Positions 9,057-18,369 of a stretch of 64,000 nucleotides of DNA are shown piece after piece. The notes under the pieces are model-generated. The model saw nothing but the letters and a program-made list of their open reading frames with translations, was not told where the DNA came from and did no database searches. The stretch's first letter is position 1. Each line of letters opens with the position of its first letter. Source of the DNA: an uncultured Eggerthella sp. (GTDB taxonomy: Bacteria; Actinomycetota; Coriobacteriia; Coriobacteriales; Eggerthellaceae); the NCBI GenBank assembly GCA_937998355.1, contig CALLDI010000003.1, forward strand, positions 17,129 to 81,128. The letters run 5' to 3'. The position numbers were made by a program, and so were the translations under genes.

Positions 9057-9177
9057 ACTAAAACTATTCCGAAAGGGGAATAGTTTTAGTGGTATTGCGA
9101 ATGCAAAATCGTTCCGTTTTCGGAATAGTTTTGGTAGTGCTGCGGATGAATAATCATTCCGTCATCGGAATGATTTA
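9057..9177 (-). repeat. three tandem hairpin units starting at the aldo/keto reductase stop codon
   Basis: On the minus strand units of 45, 45 and about 35 bp begin at the TAA stop. Each carries a hairpin: ATCATTCCG/CGGAATGAT, then ACTATTCCG/CGGAACGAT, then CTAAAACTATTCC/GGAATAGTTTTAG. They probably act together as the terminator of the reductase gene and as a barrier to plus-strand readthrough. Confidence 0.8.
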
Positions 9178-10374
9178 GAGGCGCATCTTGCTGACGATCT
9201 CCATGATCTTCTTGGTGGCGGGCGGTTGCAGACGGCGCCGCACGTGCTTGAGTTCTTCGGGGATCGCGATATGTTGCGGGCATTTCTTCGCGCACGCGCC
9301 GCACTCGATGCAGTCGCTCGCGTAATGCGGATGCGTGCCGAGCGCGCCCGCGCACATGAAGTAGTTCATCACGCCCGTGTACCAATTCACTGAATACGAC
9401 GTGTTGTAGGCCGTGAACATACCTGGGATGTTGATGCCCACGGGACACGGCATGCAGTAGTTGCAGCCGGTGCAGGGCACGCGAAAACTCTCGTTGAACA
9501 GCGCAAGCACCTGATCGAGCGTCTTTCGCTCGCGTTCAGTGAAGCAACCGGGCACTGCCCCATCGGCCATCGCGATGTTCTCTTGAAGCTGATCTTCGGT
9601 GCTCATGCCCGAGAGCACCACGGTCACTTCGGGCTGATCCCACAGCCACCGAAGCGCGAGCTCGACGGCAGCTTGCGTTTCGGACTTTTCTTCGCCGGCG
9701 CGCTCCGCCACGAGCTTCTTTGCCTTTTCGGGCAAGCGATCGATCAAGCGGCCACCCAGCAGCGGCTCCATGATGATGACCGGCAGCCCTTTGCTGGCGG
9801 CATATTCCAACCCCGCGCGTCCCGCCTGATAGTTCTCGTTGGCGTAGTTGTACTGGATCTGGCAGAAATCCCAGTCGTACGCGTCGATGAGCTTCATGAA
9901 TTCCGGCTGCGAACCATGAAACGAGAAGCCGATCTGACAGATGGCGCCCGTACGCTTCTTCTCAGCGATCCAATCCTCGATACCGAATTCGAGCAGGCGC
10001 GTCCATTGGTCGAGGCTGACCACGTTGTGAATAAGATAGTAGTCGACATGATCGGTCTGAAGACGATCGCAGGTGGTCTTGAAGCAGCGCTCGATATCTT
10101 CGAGCAACTTGCAGTTCACATGCGGCAACTTCGAAGCGAGATAGACCTGTTCGCGCAGACCGTTCTTTGCGAGGATCTGCCCGAGCGCCTCTTCGCTGCC
10201 GCTATAGAGATAGGCTGTGTCGAAATAGTTGATGCCATCAGCGATAGCCTCGAGCACGAGCAATTCCGTGCGCAGCATGTCGATCTTGCCTGGGCGTGTG
10301 GTCGGGAAGCGCATGCAACCGAACCCGAGGATAGAAAGCTCGTTTCCTGACTTGCGATCGATGCGGTATTCCAT
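9175..10374 (-). CDS. aldo/keto reductase with C-terminal 4Fe-4S domain
   Basis: 399 aa. The N-terminal AKR barrel shows GFGCMRFP, the NYFDTAYLYSGSEEALG active-site segment (Asp and Tyr), LASKLPH (Lys) and YLIHNV (His). After about residue 300 come two ferredoxin-like clusters, CTGCNYCMPCP and CIECGACAKKCP. This fused type is common in anaerobes and is usually annotated as an oxidoreductase of unknown substrate; the iron-sulphur tail suggests ferredoxin-linked electron transfer. The gene stands alone between a hairpin array and the HAD gene. Confidence 0.9.
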   Translation of the reverse strand: MEYRIDRKSGNELSILGFGCMRFPTTRPGKIDMLRTELLVLEAIADGINYFDTAYLYSGSEEALGQILAKNGLREQVYLASKLPHVNCKLLEDIERCFKTTCDRLQTDHVDYYLIHNVVSLDQWTRLLEFGIEDWIAEKKRTGAICQIGFSFHGSQPEFMKLIDAYDWDFCQIQYNYANENYQAGRAGLEYAASKGLPVIIMEPLLGGRLIDRLPEKAKKLVAERAGEEKSETQAAVELALRWLWDQPEVTVVLSGMSTEDQLQENIAMADGAVPGCFTERERKTLDQVLALFNESFRVPCTGCNYCMPCPVGINIPGMFTAYNTSYSVNWYTGVMNYFMCAGALGTHPHYASDCIECGACAKKCPQHIAIPEELKHVRRRLQPPATKKIMEIVSKMRL

Positions 10375-10447
10375 AGCGTCCTCTTTCCGTTGCGCTTGGG
10401 CGATGGTATATAGTGCGGCCGCGAGCGATGCGCCTGCGAATGATCCG

Positions 10448-11113
10448 TTAGCTAGTTATGAGCGATTCGACGAGCGCGGGAATCTGATCGGGCGCTTGCG
10501 CACGCACCGTTGCGATGTCGAGCTCTTCAGGCGCGCCATATCCGAACATGCACCCGATAGAAGAAATGCCCGCTTTCGAGGCGACCTCCATATCGTGGAA
10601 ACGATCCCCCACCATGATGTGCGGGCGAGCAAGCTGGTCTGCGACCTGCTGATATATCTGCCACTTCGGGATGAAGTCGAATTCCGCCGCGCAATAGGTG
10701 GCATCGAAAAGATGATCAATACCGAACACGCGCAGGTATTCATCGCAGTATGAACGACCGCAATTCGAGAGGAACGCGATCTGGTAGCCTTCAGCCACAA
10801 GCTGCTCGAGCATCTCGCGCGTGCCATCGAAGAGCGCGCCCTTGCCTTCGTGCAGCAGGCGTTCCATCTCATCCGCCACGATCTTGGAAGCGGTGCGCCA
10901 CGTGTCATCCGCGATACCCGGAACGAAGGTGGTCCACATGTCCTCGACCTGCCAACCGAGCCAGCGGCAGATCTCGGCATCAGGCAGATCGCGCGGTTCC
11001 ACCACGCCTTCATCGACCAGCCACGCATATGCTGTGCGCAGCGCAGGGCCGTAGAGCTTCATGCTGTCGTGAAGCGTCCCGTCGAAGTCGAAGAATATCG
11101 TGCCTTTGCTCAT
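10448..11113 (-). CDS. HAD-superfamily phosphatase (phosphoglycolate phosphatase-like)
   Basis: 221 aa. Motif I FFDFDGTLHDS carries the nucleophile Asp, motif II is FLSNCGR, a lysine lies in FIPKWQIY, and motif III is MVGDRFHDMEVASKAG. A helical cap lies between motifs I and II. Members hydrolyse small phosphate esters in the cytoplasm; the substrate cannot be read from the sequence. It lies downstream of the riboflavin operon on the same strand, 289 nt from ribH, so riboflavin-precursor dephosphorylation is possible but unsupported. Confidence 0.85.
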   Translation of the reverse strand: MSKGTIFFDFDGTLHDSMKLYGPALRTAYAWLVDEGVVEPRDLPDAEICRWLGWQVEDMWTTFVPGIADDTWRTASKIVADEMERLLHEGKGALFDGTREMLEQLVAEGYQIAFLSNCGRSYCDEYLRVFGIDHLFDATYCAAEFDFIPKWQIYQQVADQLARPHIMVGDRFHDMEVASKAGISSIGCMFGYGAPEELDIATVRAQAPDQIPALVESLITS

Positions 11114-11131
11114 AGATTCATTCTAACGTGA

Positions 11132-11253
11132 TTCGTTCGGGGGTGTAAGGCTCGAGCTCCGGCGTCGCTGCGGTCGAGCTAACTTCGCTTACGCGAAGTG
11201 GATCTCTCTCTTGCTTTGGCCAAGTCGCTCTCGTCCTCACGCCCCTGAACGAA
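11132..11253. repeat. long palindromic element, family 2 copy 1
   Basis: The shared core (11163-11220, inverted relative to the other copies) includes the hairpin ACTTCGC/GCGAAGT and the flanks GAGAGATCC and TTAGCTCGACCG. The outer arms TTCGTTCGGGGGTG and CACGCCCCTGAACGAA pair with each other but are unrelated to the outer arms of copies 2 and 3. Confidence 0.8.
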
Positions 11254-11288
11254 TCCTTGATCGAAATACAGGATTGGTAAAGTCAGCG

Positions 11289-11390
11289 AGGTTGAAGCTG
11301 ATACGAATAGTTGGCTTGATGCACGGCTGAGCGTACTTCGGTACGCGAAGGTAAGTGCAGAATGCCAAATATCGAATCAGCTTCAACCTC
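11289..11390. repeat. long inverted repeat downstream of ribH
   Basis: A perfect 15-bp inverted repeat, GAGGTTGAAGCTGAT (11289) and ATCAGCTTCAACCTC (11376). Inside it are the further complementary pieces TTGGC/GCCAA and a central hairpin GCGTAC-TTCG-GTACGC. It could form a cruciform or a long RNA hairpin after the ribH transcript. Confidence 0.8.
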
Positions 11391-11402
11391 AGCATCGAGT
11401 TA

Positions 11403-11876
<474 letters not shown>

Positions 11877-11922
11877 GTGGTTTCCTTTCGTTTGAATATC
11901 GATTCGAATCGTTCTTTTGTTG

Positions 11923-13125
11923 CTAGTTAACGCTGAGCAGATGGCCCATCTTCTCCTGCTTGGTCTTCAAGTAGAAGCGGTCGTGGTCGGTCGCCTCGAT
12001 CTGGATGGGCACGCGCTCGACGATCTCGAGCCCGAAGTCCTTCAGCTGATAGACCTTATCGGGGTTATTCGTGAGCAGGCGCATCGTCTTCACGCCGAGA
12101 CTGCGCAAGATCTGCGCGCCGATGTAGTATTCGCGCATGTCACCTTCGAAGCCCAGCGCCAGATTCGCCTCGAGCGTATCCATGCCCATGTCCTGTAGCT
12201 CGTAGGCGCGCAGCTTGTTCACGAGCCCGATGCCACGCCCTTCCTGACGCATGTAGAGCACCACGCCGCGGCCCTCAGCCTCCACCTGGCGCATGGCTTG
12301 AGCCAGCTGGTCGCCGCAATCGCAGCGCATCGAACCGAACGCATCGCCGGTCAGACACTCGGAATGCACGCGCACGAGCACGTCTTCCCCATCGCCGATA
12401 TCACCCTTCACCAGCGCCACGTGATGCTCGCTGTTCAGCTTGTTCACGAAGACGCGCGCACGGAATTCGCCGTGCTTGGTGGGCATCTTGGTGTTCGCGA
12501 TCTCGGTCACGTGGTTCTCGTTCTTCTTGCGATATTCCTGCAGCGCCTTGATGCTGATGAACTTCAGATCGAACTTCTTGGCGAGTTCGATCAGTTCGGG
12601 TGTGCGCATCATCGTGCCGTCCTCGCGCATGATCTCGCAGCACAGGCCGCATTCTGAAAGGCCTGCCAGACGCATCAGGTCGACCGTCGCTTCGGTGTGA
12701 CCGTTGCGCTCGAGCACGCCGTTCGGTTTCGCCATGAGGGGGAACATATGCCCTGGCCTGCGAAAATCGGTCGGACGCGCATCCGGGTCGACCACTTTGC
12801 GTGCCGTAAGGCCGCGCTCTTCGGCCGAGATGCCCGTGGTGGTGTCGACGTGGTCGATCGAGACCGTGAACGCTGTCTCGTGATTGTCGGTATTCTCGAT
12901 GACCATCTGCGGGAACTGCAGCTTCTTGCACAAATCGATGCTCATCGGCATGCAGATGAGGCCGCGGCCGTGCACCGCCATGAAATTCACGTTTTCGGTG
13001 GTGGCGAACTCGGCCGCGCAGATGAAGTCGCCCTCGTTCTCGCGATCAGGGTCGTCGGTGCAGAGGATCACCTTGCCGGCGCGCAGATCGTCGAGCGCCT
13101 CTTCTATGGTGTTGAATTCGAACAT
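11923..13125 (-). CDS. ribBA: bifunctional DHBP synthase / GTP cyclohydrolase II
   Basis: 400 aa from the ATG at 13125 (MFEFNTIEEALDDLRAGK), preceded by GAAGGAGAG; the longer frame overlaps ribE and lacks homology. The RibB half has the acidic DDPDRENEGD motif and the RPGHMFPL/GHTEA segments. The RibA half (from about residue 200) has the zinc ligands in CLTGDAFGSMRCDCG and the RQEGRGIGL motif. Together they make dihydroxybutanone phosphate and the first pyrimidine intermediate. It lies 85 nt after ribE in the FMN-riboswitch operon. Confidence 0.96.
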   Translation of the reverse strand: MFEFNTIEEALDDLRAGKVILCTDDPDRENEGDFICAAEFATTENVNFMAVHGRGLICMPMSIDLCKKLQFPQMVIENTDNHETAFTVSIDHVDTTTGISAEERGLTARKVVDPDARPTDFRRPGHMFPLMAKPNGVLERNGHTEATVDLMRLAGLSECGLCCEIMREDGTMMRTPELIELAKKFDLKFISIKALQEYRKKNENHVTEIANTKMPTKHGEFRARVFVNKLNSEHHVALVKGDIGDGEDVLVRVHSECLTGDAFGSMRCDCGDQLAQAMRQVEAEGRGVVLYMRQEGRGIGLVNKLRAYELQDMGMDTLEANLALGFEGDMREYYIGAQILRSLGVKTMRLLTNNPDKVYQLKDFGLEIVERVPIQIEATDHDRFYLKTKQEKMGHLLSVN

Positions 13126-13210
13126 GTACTCTCCTTCTTCGTGACTCCAGCGTTGAGCTGGATCGTTTCGCTTGATGTCCGTTGAATGGCCCGTTTCACG
13201 TCGCTTGCCG

Positions 13211-13909
13211 CTAGAACCCATTCATGAACAGGAATTCCTTCGAGATGCCGGTCGATGCAGGCGAATACTGCGCCGCATGCGCGGGATCGGTCATACCTTG
13301 CGGAGGCGGTGCGCCCGCAGTCCCGTACGCGAGCAGATGATCGACGTACTTACCGATGACGTCGGTCTCAAGGTTGACCTCGTCGCCCACGCGCTTGGTG
13401 GCGAGGTTGGTCTGCGCGCGCGTATGCGGAATGACCGACACGCTGAACGAATCGTCCGCGACGCGCGCCACAGTCAAGCTGATGCCATCAATGGTGATCG
13501 AGCCCTTCAAGATGACGTGACGAAGGATGTCCTTGCTCGCGCGAATCGTGAACCACACGGCATTATCGTCAGTTTCGATGCGCGTGATAGTACCTACGCC
13601 GTCGATATGTCCCGACACGATGTGGCCACCGAAGCGTCCGTTCGCCGCCATCGCGCGCTCGACGTTCACCTTACTGCCCACATGCAGCTTGCCCAGATCG
13701 GAACGATCGAGCGTCTCGTGCATAATATCGGCGTCGAACGTGCGGGCAGTGAACGACGTGACGGTAAGGCACACGCCATTCACAGCGATGCTATCTCCCA
13801 GCTTCACGTCGTCCAGGATCTGCGGCGCCTCGATGGTGATGATGGCGCTGTGCACGCCCTTGCGCAGGGCTTTCACCGTGCCCACTGCCTCGACTATTCC
13901 TGTGAACAT
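13211..13909 (-). CDS. ribE: riboflavin synthase, alpha chain
   Basis: 232 aa from the ATG at 13909, with GAGGTGAAGTC just upstream. The N-terminus MFTGIVEAVGTVKAL is diagnostic. The two homologous lumazine-binding barrels are visible (NGVCLTVTSF and SGHIDGVGTI in the first; GSITIDGISLTVA in the second). The enzyme dismutates two lumazines to riboflavin. The start overlaps the end of ribD by 16 nt, which suggests translational coupling. The C-terminus carries about 20 extra residues of low complexity. Confidence 0.95.
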   Translation of the reverse strand: MFTGIVEAVGTVKALRKGVHSAIITIEAPQILDDVKLGDSIAVNGVCLTVTSFTARTFDADIMHETLDRSDLGKLHVGSKVNVERAMAANGRFGGHIVSGHIDGVGTITRIETDDNAVWFTIRASKDILRHVILKGSITIDGISLTVARVADDSFSVSVIPHTRAQTNLATKRVGDEVNLETDVIGKYVDHLLAYGTAGAPPPQGMTDPAHAAQYSPASTGISKEFLFMNGF

Positions 13910-15075
13910 GACTTCACCTCGCATTCGATGAGAATATCTCGCCCAAGCTGCGTGAACTTCGGGTCGCAACATTGGATCGCGCGGTCAGGCAGTGCGACAC
14001 CGAAGCCTTGCACCGGCGTGGGTGCGTTCTCGCCACCGAAGATCTTCGGAGCGATGTAGGCTTGCACGCGATCGACCAGCCCTTGCGAGAAGAGCGACCA
14101 CAAAAGCGTTGCGCCACCTTCTACCATGACCGAGTCGATCTGGTGTTCGGCGCCCAGGTGTGCGAACACCGCCTCGAGATCGACCGATTCGCCCTGTGTG
14201 ATGAAGACTTCGCAGCCAGCCTGTTCGAGCGCGGCGATCTTCGTCGCGTCAGCGCGATCGGCTACCGCGATGATGGTAGGAACTTCATGTGCGGAGAGCA
14301 CGATCTTGGAATGGAGCGGGATGCGCGCCGCGGAATCGATGATGACGCGCAATGGGTTCTTGGTCTTGCGATCGGGAATACGACTCGTGAGCTCAGGGTC
14401 GTCCGAGATGACCGTCCCGATACCGACCATGATGGCAGCGAAACGATGGCGATCCTCGTGCACCTTCGCACGCGCGATGTCGGAAGTGATCCAGCGCGAA
14501 GCACCTGTTCGTGTGGCGATCTTGCCGTCGAGCGTCATGGCGTACTTCACGATGACGAGCGGCATCTTGGTTTGGATGTAGTGGAAGAATACGCGGTTGA
14601 GATCGCGGCACTCATCGAGCAGCACGTTCTCGGTCACTTCGATGCCTGCTTCGCGCAACACCGCGAAGCCGTTGCCTGCAACGAGCGGATTCGGGTCCGG
14701 CGCGCCCACCACCACGCGCGCGAGCTTCGCTTCGATGATCGCCTCGGTGCACGGTGGCGTCTTGCCCCAATGACAGCACGGCTCGAGCGTCACATAGATA
14801 GTCGCGCCGGCAGGATCTTCACCGCAGTTCGCCAGCGCCTCGCGTTCTGCATGGAGCTTGCCGTAAGCCGTGTGCCAGCCTTCGCCGATGATGCGCCCAT
14901 CCTTCACGACGACCGCGCCGACCATGGGGTTCGGGCTCGTCCACCCCGCGCCACGCTGGGCCAACTCGAGCGCGCGCGCCATGTAATGCTCGTCCGTACC
15001 AATCGCGTAATTCGCAGCTTGCGTGCGTTCGTCATCTTGGATAGTACCAGCGCTGTGCGCATCGAACGTTGTCAT
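13894..15075 (-). CDS. ribD: bifunctional deaminase/reductase RibD
   Basis: 393 aa from the ATG at 15075, with RBS GGAGGTG nine bases upstream; a GTG four codons earlier lies almost on that RBS. The deaminase half holds the zinc motif HAEREAL and PCCHWGKTPPC. The reductase half begins near residue 155 (VKYAMTLDGKIATRTGASRWIT) and contains MVEGGATLLWSL. The enzyme deaminates and reduces the pyrimidine intermediate of riboflavin synthesis. It is the first gene after the FMN riboswitch. Confidence 0.96.
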   Translation of the reverse strand: MTTFDAHSAGTIQDDERTQAANYAIGTDEHYMARALELAQRGAGWTSPNPMVGAVVVKDGRIIGEGWHTAYGKLHAEREALANCGEDPAGATIYVTLEPCCHWGKTPPCTEAIIEAKLARVVVGAPDPNPLVAGNGFAVLREAGIEVTENVLLDECRDLNRVFFHYIQTKMPLVIVKYAMTLDGKIATRTGASRWITSDIARAKVHEDRHRFAAIMVGIGTVISDDPELTSRIPDRKTKNPLRVIIDSAARIPLHSKIVLSAHEVPTIIAVADRADATKIAALEQAGCEVFITQGESVDLEAVFAHLGAEHQIDSVMVEGGATLLWSLFSQGLVDRVQAYIAPKIFGGENAPTPVQGFGVALPDRAIQCCDPKFTQLGRDILIECEVKSCSQE

Positions 15076-15189
15076 CAAACAAAACACCTCCTCGTCTCAT
15101 GCTCTTTTCTTGTCGAACTCTCGATCCACATGAGTTCGCATCCTCAGAGCAACGACACAAGAAGGTGACGTTCGCGCGTACGAAGCAGC

Positions 15190-15221
15190 AACAAAAAACC
15201 CTGGAACGCATGTTTCCAGGG
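15190..15221 (-). terminator. riboswitch expression-platform terminator
   Basis: On the minus strand CCCTGGAA and TTCCAGGG flank a 7-nt loop and are followed by six U residues. It lies directly downstream of the FMN aptamer and before ribD, as expected for FMN-induced premature termination. Confidence 0.9.
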
Positions 15222-15245
15222 CACAAGCAGCATAGCAACGTACGC

Positions 15246-15370
15246 TCATCTTCTTCCATCCAGACTGTACTGTCGGTTTCGGAATTGCACCGAATCAGCA
15301 TTGTTGGAGTTCCAACGCAGCTCGCGGACTTTCACCGCCGGTCGGGAATTTCACCCTGCCCTGAAGATCT
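15246..15370 (-). promoter_or_regulatory. FMN riboswitch (RFN element)
   Basis: The minus strand shows the conserved RFN landmarks in order: AGGGCAGGGTGAAATTCCC, ACCGGCGGT, AGTCCGCGAGC, GATTCGGTGCAATTCCG, ACCGACAGTACAGTCTGGAT and GGAAGAAGATG. P1 closes between ATCTTC and GAAGAT. FMN binding should favour the terminator at 15190-15221 and switch off ribD-ribE-ribBA-ribH. Confidence 0.97.
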
Positions 15371-15391
15371 TATTTCGTTTTACTTCATCAA

Positions 15392-15419
15392 ACTATAGCG
15401 CATCGCGCGCACCAGTCAA
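15392..15419 (-). promoter_or_regulatory. promoter of the riboflavin operon
   Basis: TTGACT, a 16-nt spacer and TATAGT on the minus strand, about 22 nt upstream of the riboswitch aptamer. This gives a transcript that starts just before P1. Confidence 0.8.
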
Positions 15420-15464
15420 TATCCTCGCGCTCAAAAGGAATGCTCCTCTCGTCGAGCGCATAGC

Positions 15465-15585
15465 TGAGCGCTCAAGGCACAGCGAGACTGAGCCAAAGCG
15501 AGGTAGAGATCCACTTCGCGGAGCGAAGTTAGCTCGACCGAAGCGACGCTGTCTCGCGAGCCTTGGGGGCCTGGCTAGGCGCTCA
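15465..15585. repeat. long palindromic element, family 2 copy 2
   Basis: The core at 15492-15549 (GCCAAAGCGAGGTAGAGATC, then the hairpin ACTTCGC/GCGAAGT, then TTAGCTCGACCGAAGCGAC) is shared with copies at 11.2 and 21.9 kb. The outer arms TGAGCGC/GCGCTCA, CAAGGC/GCCTTG and GCGAGAC/GTCTCGC are self-complementary and specific to this copy. It lies between the riboflavin promoter and the gene at 15692. Confidence 0.85.
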
Positions 15586-15691
15586 CCTGAAAGAGCCTTC
15601 GCTGTTTTGTTGCTGTACTGTTGTGAACAGGTGCGCAGATGCGGTGCTACCATTTGAGTAAGCGAAACATCACTTGAGGTTAGGAGAACTC

Positions 15692-16108
15692 ATGGAACCG
15701 AAAGAACAGCTTGCTGAAGTATTGAAGGACACGTCGCTCATCGCGCTCGCAACATCCGTTGGCGATGAACCGAACGTGCGCATCATGGATATCTTCTTCG
15801 ACGAGAAGCGCAACGTCGTTATCTTCCCCACTTCTTCCCTTTCTCGCAAGGTGAAGGAATTCGAGGCGAACGACACCGTTGCATTCACCACCATCCCGCA
15901 GGGTCCTGGCCCGGTCGTACGCGTTCAAAACGCCACTGTCTCCAAGAGCGATTGGTCGATCGACGAGATCAAGGATTCCCTCATCGAGAAGCGTCCTGGT
16001 TTCGAAAAGCTCTTGATGGGCTTCGGCGAGAACGTCGTCGTGTACGAGATCTTCTTCACGAAGGCTGTCATCGCTGCTAAGGGCGAGAAGACCGTCGTCG
16101 AGCTCTAA
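15692..16108 (+). CDS. pyridoxamine 5'-phosphate oxidase-fold (flavin/FMN-binding) protein
   Basis: 138 aa from the ATG at 15692, preceded by TAGGAGAACTC. The split-barrel fold is suggested by SLIALATSVGDEPNVRIMDIFFDEKRNVVIFPTSS and the length. Proteins of this family bind FMN, F420 or heme and are often of unknown substrate; no lysine/arginine pair diagnostic of true PdxH is seen. The gene stands alone next to the riboflavin operon, divergently transcribed, which would fit flavin use, though that link is only an inference. Confidence 0.75.
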   Translation: MEPKEQLAEVLKDTSLIALATSVGDEPNVRIMDIFFDEKRNVVIFPTSSLSRKVKEFEANDTVAFTTIPQGPGPVVRVQNATVSKSDWSIDEIKDSLIEKRPGFEKLLMGFGENVVVYEIFFTKAVIAAKGEKTVVEL

Positions 16109-16143
16109 GCTTCATATATCGCGCTCCGACGCGCTCAAACACG

Positions 16144-16176
16144 CAAAAAAAGACCCGCACGATGCGGGTCTTTTTC
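16144..16176. terminator. bidirectional intrinsic terminator
   Basis: A run of A, then AGACCCGCA paired with TGCGGGTCT around CGA, then TTTTT. It serves the gene ending at 16108 (plus) and probably porB ending at 16221 (minus). Confidence 0.9.
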
Positions 16177-16220
16177 GTTCGATGATCTACTCGAAAGCGA
16201 TTCGAGCGCCACCAGAAGAA

Positions 16221-17180
16221 CTACTCGATCGGGCTGGTGAGGTCCTTGGAACCTTCCACGCGACCTTCCAGATACTTCCAGTAGTTGTCGATATCGTTCT
16301 GGATCTCTTCGAGGAGGTGCTCGTTACCAGGCTTGAAGAGATGCTTGAAGCGACCCTGAGGCTTCAGGAAGTCCGCCACCGGGATGACGTTCTTTTCACG
16401 AACCGGGGTGAGCTTCCAGACACCATTCTCGACCTCGAACAGCGGCCAGAACTTGGAGTTCACTGCGAGGCGGCAGATCTCGGCGGTGTCGCCGGAATCG
16501 ATACGCCAGCCGCGCGGGCACGGAGCGAGGATATTGAGGAATGCAGGACCGTCAACAGCGATGGCCTTCTCAGCCTTGTTGACCAGGTCGCGCCAGTTGC
16601 CGACCGTTGCCTGAGCAACGTAGGGCACACCGTGAGCAGCGATGATGGACGTGAGATCCTTACGAATCTCCTTCTTGCCCTGCTCGACCTTACCGACTTC
16701 AGAGGTGGTAGCCCATGCGCCCTTCGGCGTAGCGGAGGAACGCTGGATACCGGTGTTCATGTAAGCACCGTTGTCGTAGCAGACGTAGACGATGTCGTGA
16801 CCGCGCTCCATAGCGCCGGAGAGCGACTGCAGACCGATGTCGTAGGTGCCACCGTCACCACCGAATGCGACGAACTTGATCTTGCGATCGGCAGGGATCT
16901 TGCCTGCACGCTGAAGACCGCGATAAGCAGCCTCGACACCAGAGATGGTAGCGCCTGCATTCGCGAATGCATTATGGATGAACGGAACGTTCCATGCGTT
17001 ATCGGGATAGATGGTGGTGGAAACTTCCAAGCAGCCCGTAGCGCTGGCGCACACGACATCGTAGTCGTTGGAGCCCATGAGCACCTGGCGGACAGCCATG
17101 GATGCACCGCAACCGCCGCACAGACGATGGCCAGGAGCCAGTTCATCGGGGCGAGCAGATAATTCTTTGATATTAGCCAT
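16221..17180 (-). CDS. porB: pyruvate:ferredoxin oxidoreductase, beta subunit (TPP-binding)
   Basis: 319 aa. Binds thiamine pyrophosphate: GDGGTYDIGLQSLSGAMERG and CYDNGAYMNTGIQRSSATP match the TPP/Mg2+ motif and its surroundings, and RLCGGCGAS and CASATGCLE supply cluster-ligand cysteines. With porA, porG and porD it oxidises pyruvate to acetyl-CoA and CO2 and reduces ferredoxin, the main pyruvate route in anaerobes. Last gene of porGDAB, 14 nt after porA. Confidence 0.93.
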   Translation of the reverse strand: MANIKELSARPDELAPGHRLCGGCGASMAVRQVLMGSNDYDVVCASATGCLEVSTTIYPDNAWNVPFIHNAFANAGATISGVEAAYRGLQRAGKIPADRKIKFVAFGGDGGTYDIGLQSLSGAMERGHDIVYVCYDNGAYMNTGIQRSSATPKGAWATTSEVGKVEQGKKEIRKDLTSIIAAHGVPYVAQATVGNWRDLVNKAEKAIAVDGPAFLNILAPCPRGWRIDSGDTAEICRLAVNSKFWPLFEVENGVWKLTPVREKNVIPVADFLKPQGRFKHLFKPGNEHLLEEIQNDIDNYWKYLEGRVEGSKDLTSPIE

Positions 17181-17194
17181 TTCGTGCCCCTTTC

Positions 17195-18367
17195 TTATTC
17201 TTCGATACCCAGGTAAGTGATGGTGTCGGTACCGCCCTGCTCGAGCTCGGTGTAGACCTGCTCGATCTGCGCGAGGGTGATATCAGCACCGCCAAGACCT
17301 GCGATGTAGTCGGAAACCGGAATGTTCAGGCCTGCCTTGTAGAGCGCGTTGCGCACTTCGAGCGCGAGCGGCGCGGAAGGCGAACCGAACGAATCGCTAC
17401 GGTCGATGACCGCGATGCCCTTGGCATTCTTGCAAGCCTCTGCGACCTGCTTCGCCGGGAACGGACGGAAGATGCGCGGACGAACGACGCCGACCTTCTT
17501 GCCCTGCTCGCGAAGCTTGCGTGCTTCGAAGCGGACGTTGCCAGCGTTGGAGCCGAGGCAAACGACGATGTAGTCTGCGTCTTCGCAGCCCCACGTATCG
17601 ACGATGTCGAACGGGCGACCCGTGATCTTCTCCCATTCCTTACCGTGCTTCTCGATCGCGTCCATCGCGTTATCGAGCGCAGCACGTTCGATGCGCTTCT
17701 GCTTCATGTAGTCGGGACCGAGGGTCGCGAACATGCCGTGACCGACGGGATGTTCGGTATCGAGCAGCGGATACTTCGGCTCGTAGTTGCCGACGAACTT
17801 CTCGACCGTTTCATCCTCTTCCATGACGCATACGTCCATAGCATGCGTGGTGACGAAGCCATCGAGCGAGGTGAGGACCGGCAGCAGAACGTTGGGGTCT
17901 TCAGCGACACGGAACGCGACGATGGTGTTGTCGTATGCTTCCTGAGCGGTCTCTGCGAACATCATGACCCAGCCGCTGTCGCGTGCGCCCATGATGTCGG
18001 AGTGGTCGCCATGGATGTTGATAGGAGCGGAAATCGCACGATTGGCGTTCGCCATGACGATCGGGCAGCGCATGCCTGCTGCGATGTGGAGTTCCTCCCA
18101 CATGTACGCGAGGCCCTGCGAGCTGGTAGCGGTAGCAACGCGTGCACCTGCTGCGGAAGCACCGATGCAAGCGGAGAGCGCGGAGTGCTCGGACTCGACC
18201 GGAACATACTCGGTATGAACGCGACCGTCTGCTACGAACTTATCGTAGGTTTCGACGATGGTGGTCTGAGGAGTGATGGGATAGGCAGCCATGACGTCGG
18301 GCTTTGCCTGGCGGATAGCCTCGGCGACCATCTGGTTGCCGGTTGCGGAGAACTTATTACCAGCCAT
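17195..18367 (-). CDS. porA: pyruvate:ferredoxin oxidoreductase, alpha subunit
   Basis: 390 aa. The YPITPQTTIVETYDKFV segment near the N-terminus and PVESEHSALSACIGASAAGARVATATSSQGLAYM are diagnostic of the 2-oxoacid:acceptor oxidoreductase alpha chain, and the C-terminal domain holds VGVVRPRIFRPFP. It pairs with porB to form the active site. It starts 2 nt after the porD stop. Substrate assignment to pyruvate rather than 2-oxoisovalerate rests on subunit order and motif similarity. Confidence 0.92.
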   Translation of the reverse strand: MAGNKFSATGNQMVAEAIRQAKPDVMAAYPITPQTTIVETYDKFVADGRVHTEYVPVESEHSALSACIGASAAGARVATATSSQGLAYMWEELHIAAGMRCPIVMANANRAISAPINIHGDHSDIMGARDSGWVMMFAETAQEAYDNTIVAFRVAEDPNVLLPVLTSLDGFVTTHAMDVCVMEEDETVEKFVGNYEPKYPLLDTEHPVGHGMFATLGPDYMKQKRIERAALDNAMDAIEKHGKEWEKITGRPFDIVDTWGCEDADYIVVCLGSNAGNVRFEARKLREQGKKVGVVRPRIFRPFPAKQVAEACKNAKGIAVIDRSDSFGSPSAPLALEVRNALYKAGLNIPVSDYIAGLGGADITLAQIEQVYTELEQGGTDTITYLGIEE

Positions 18368-18369
18368 GT

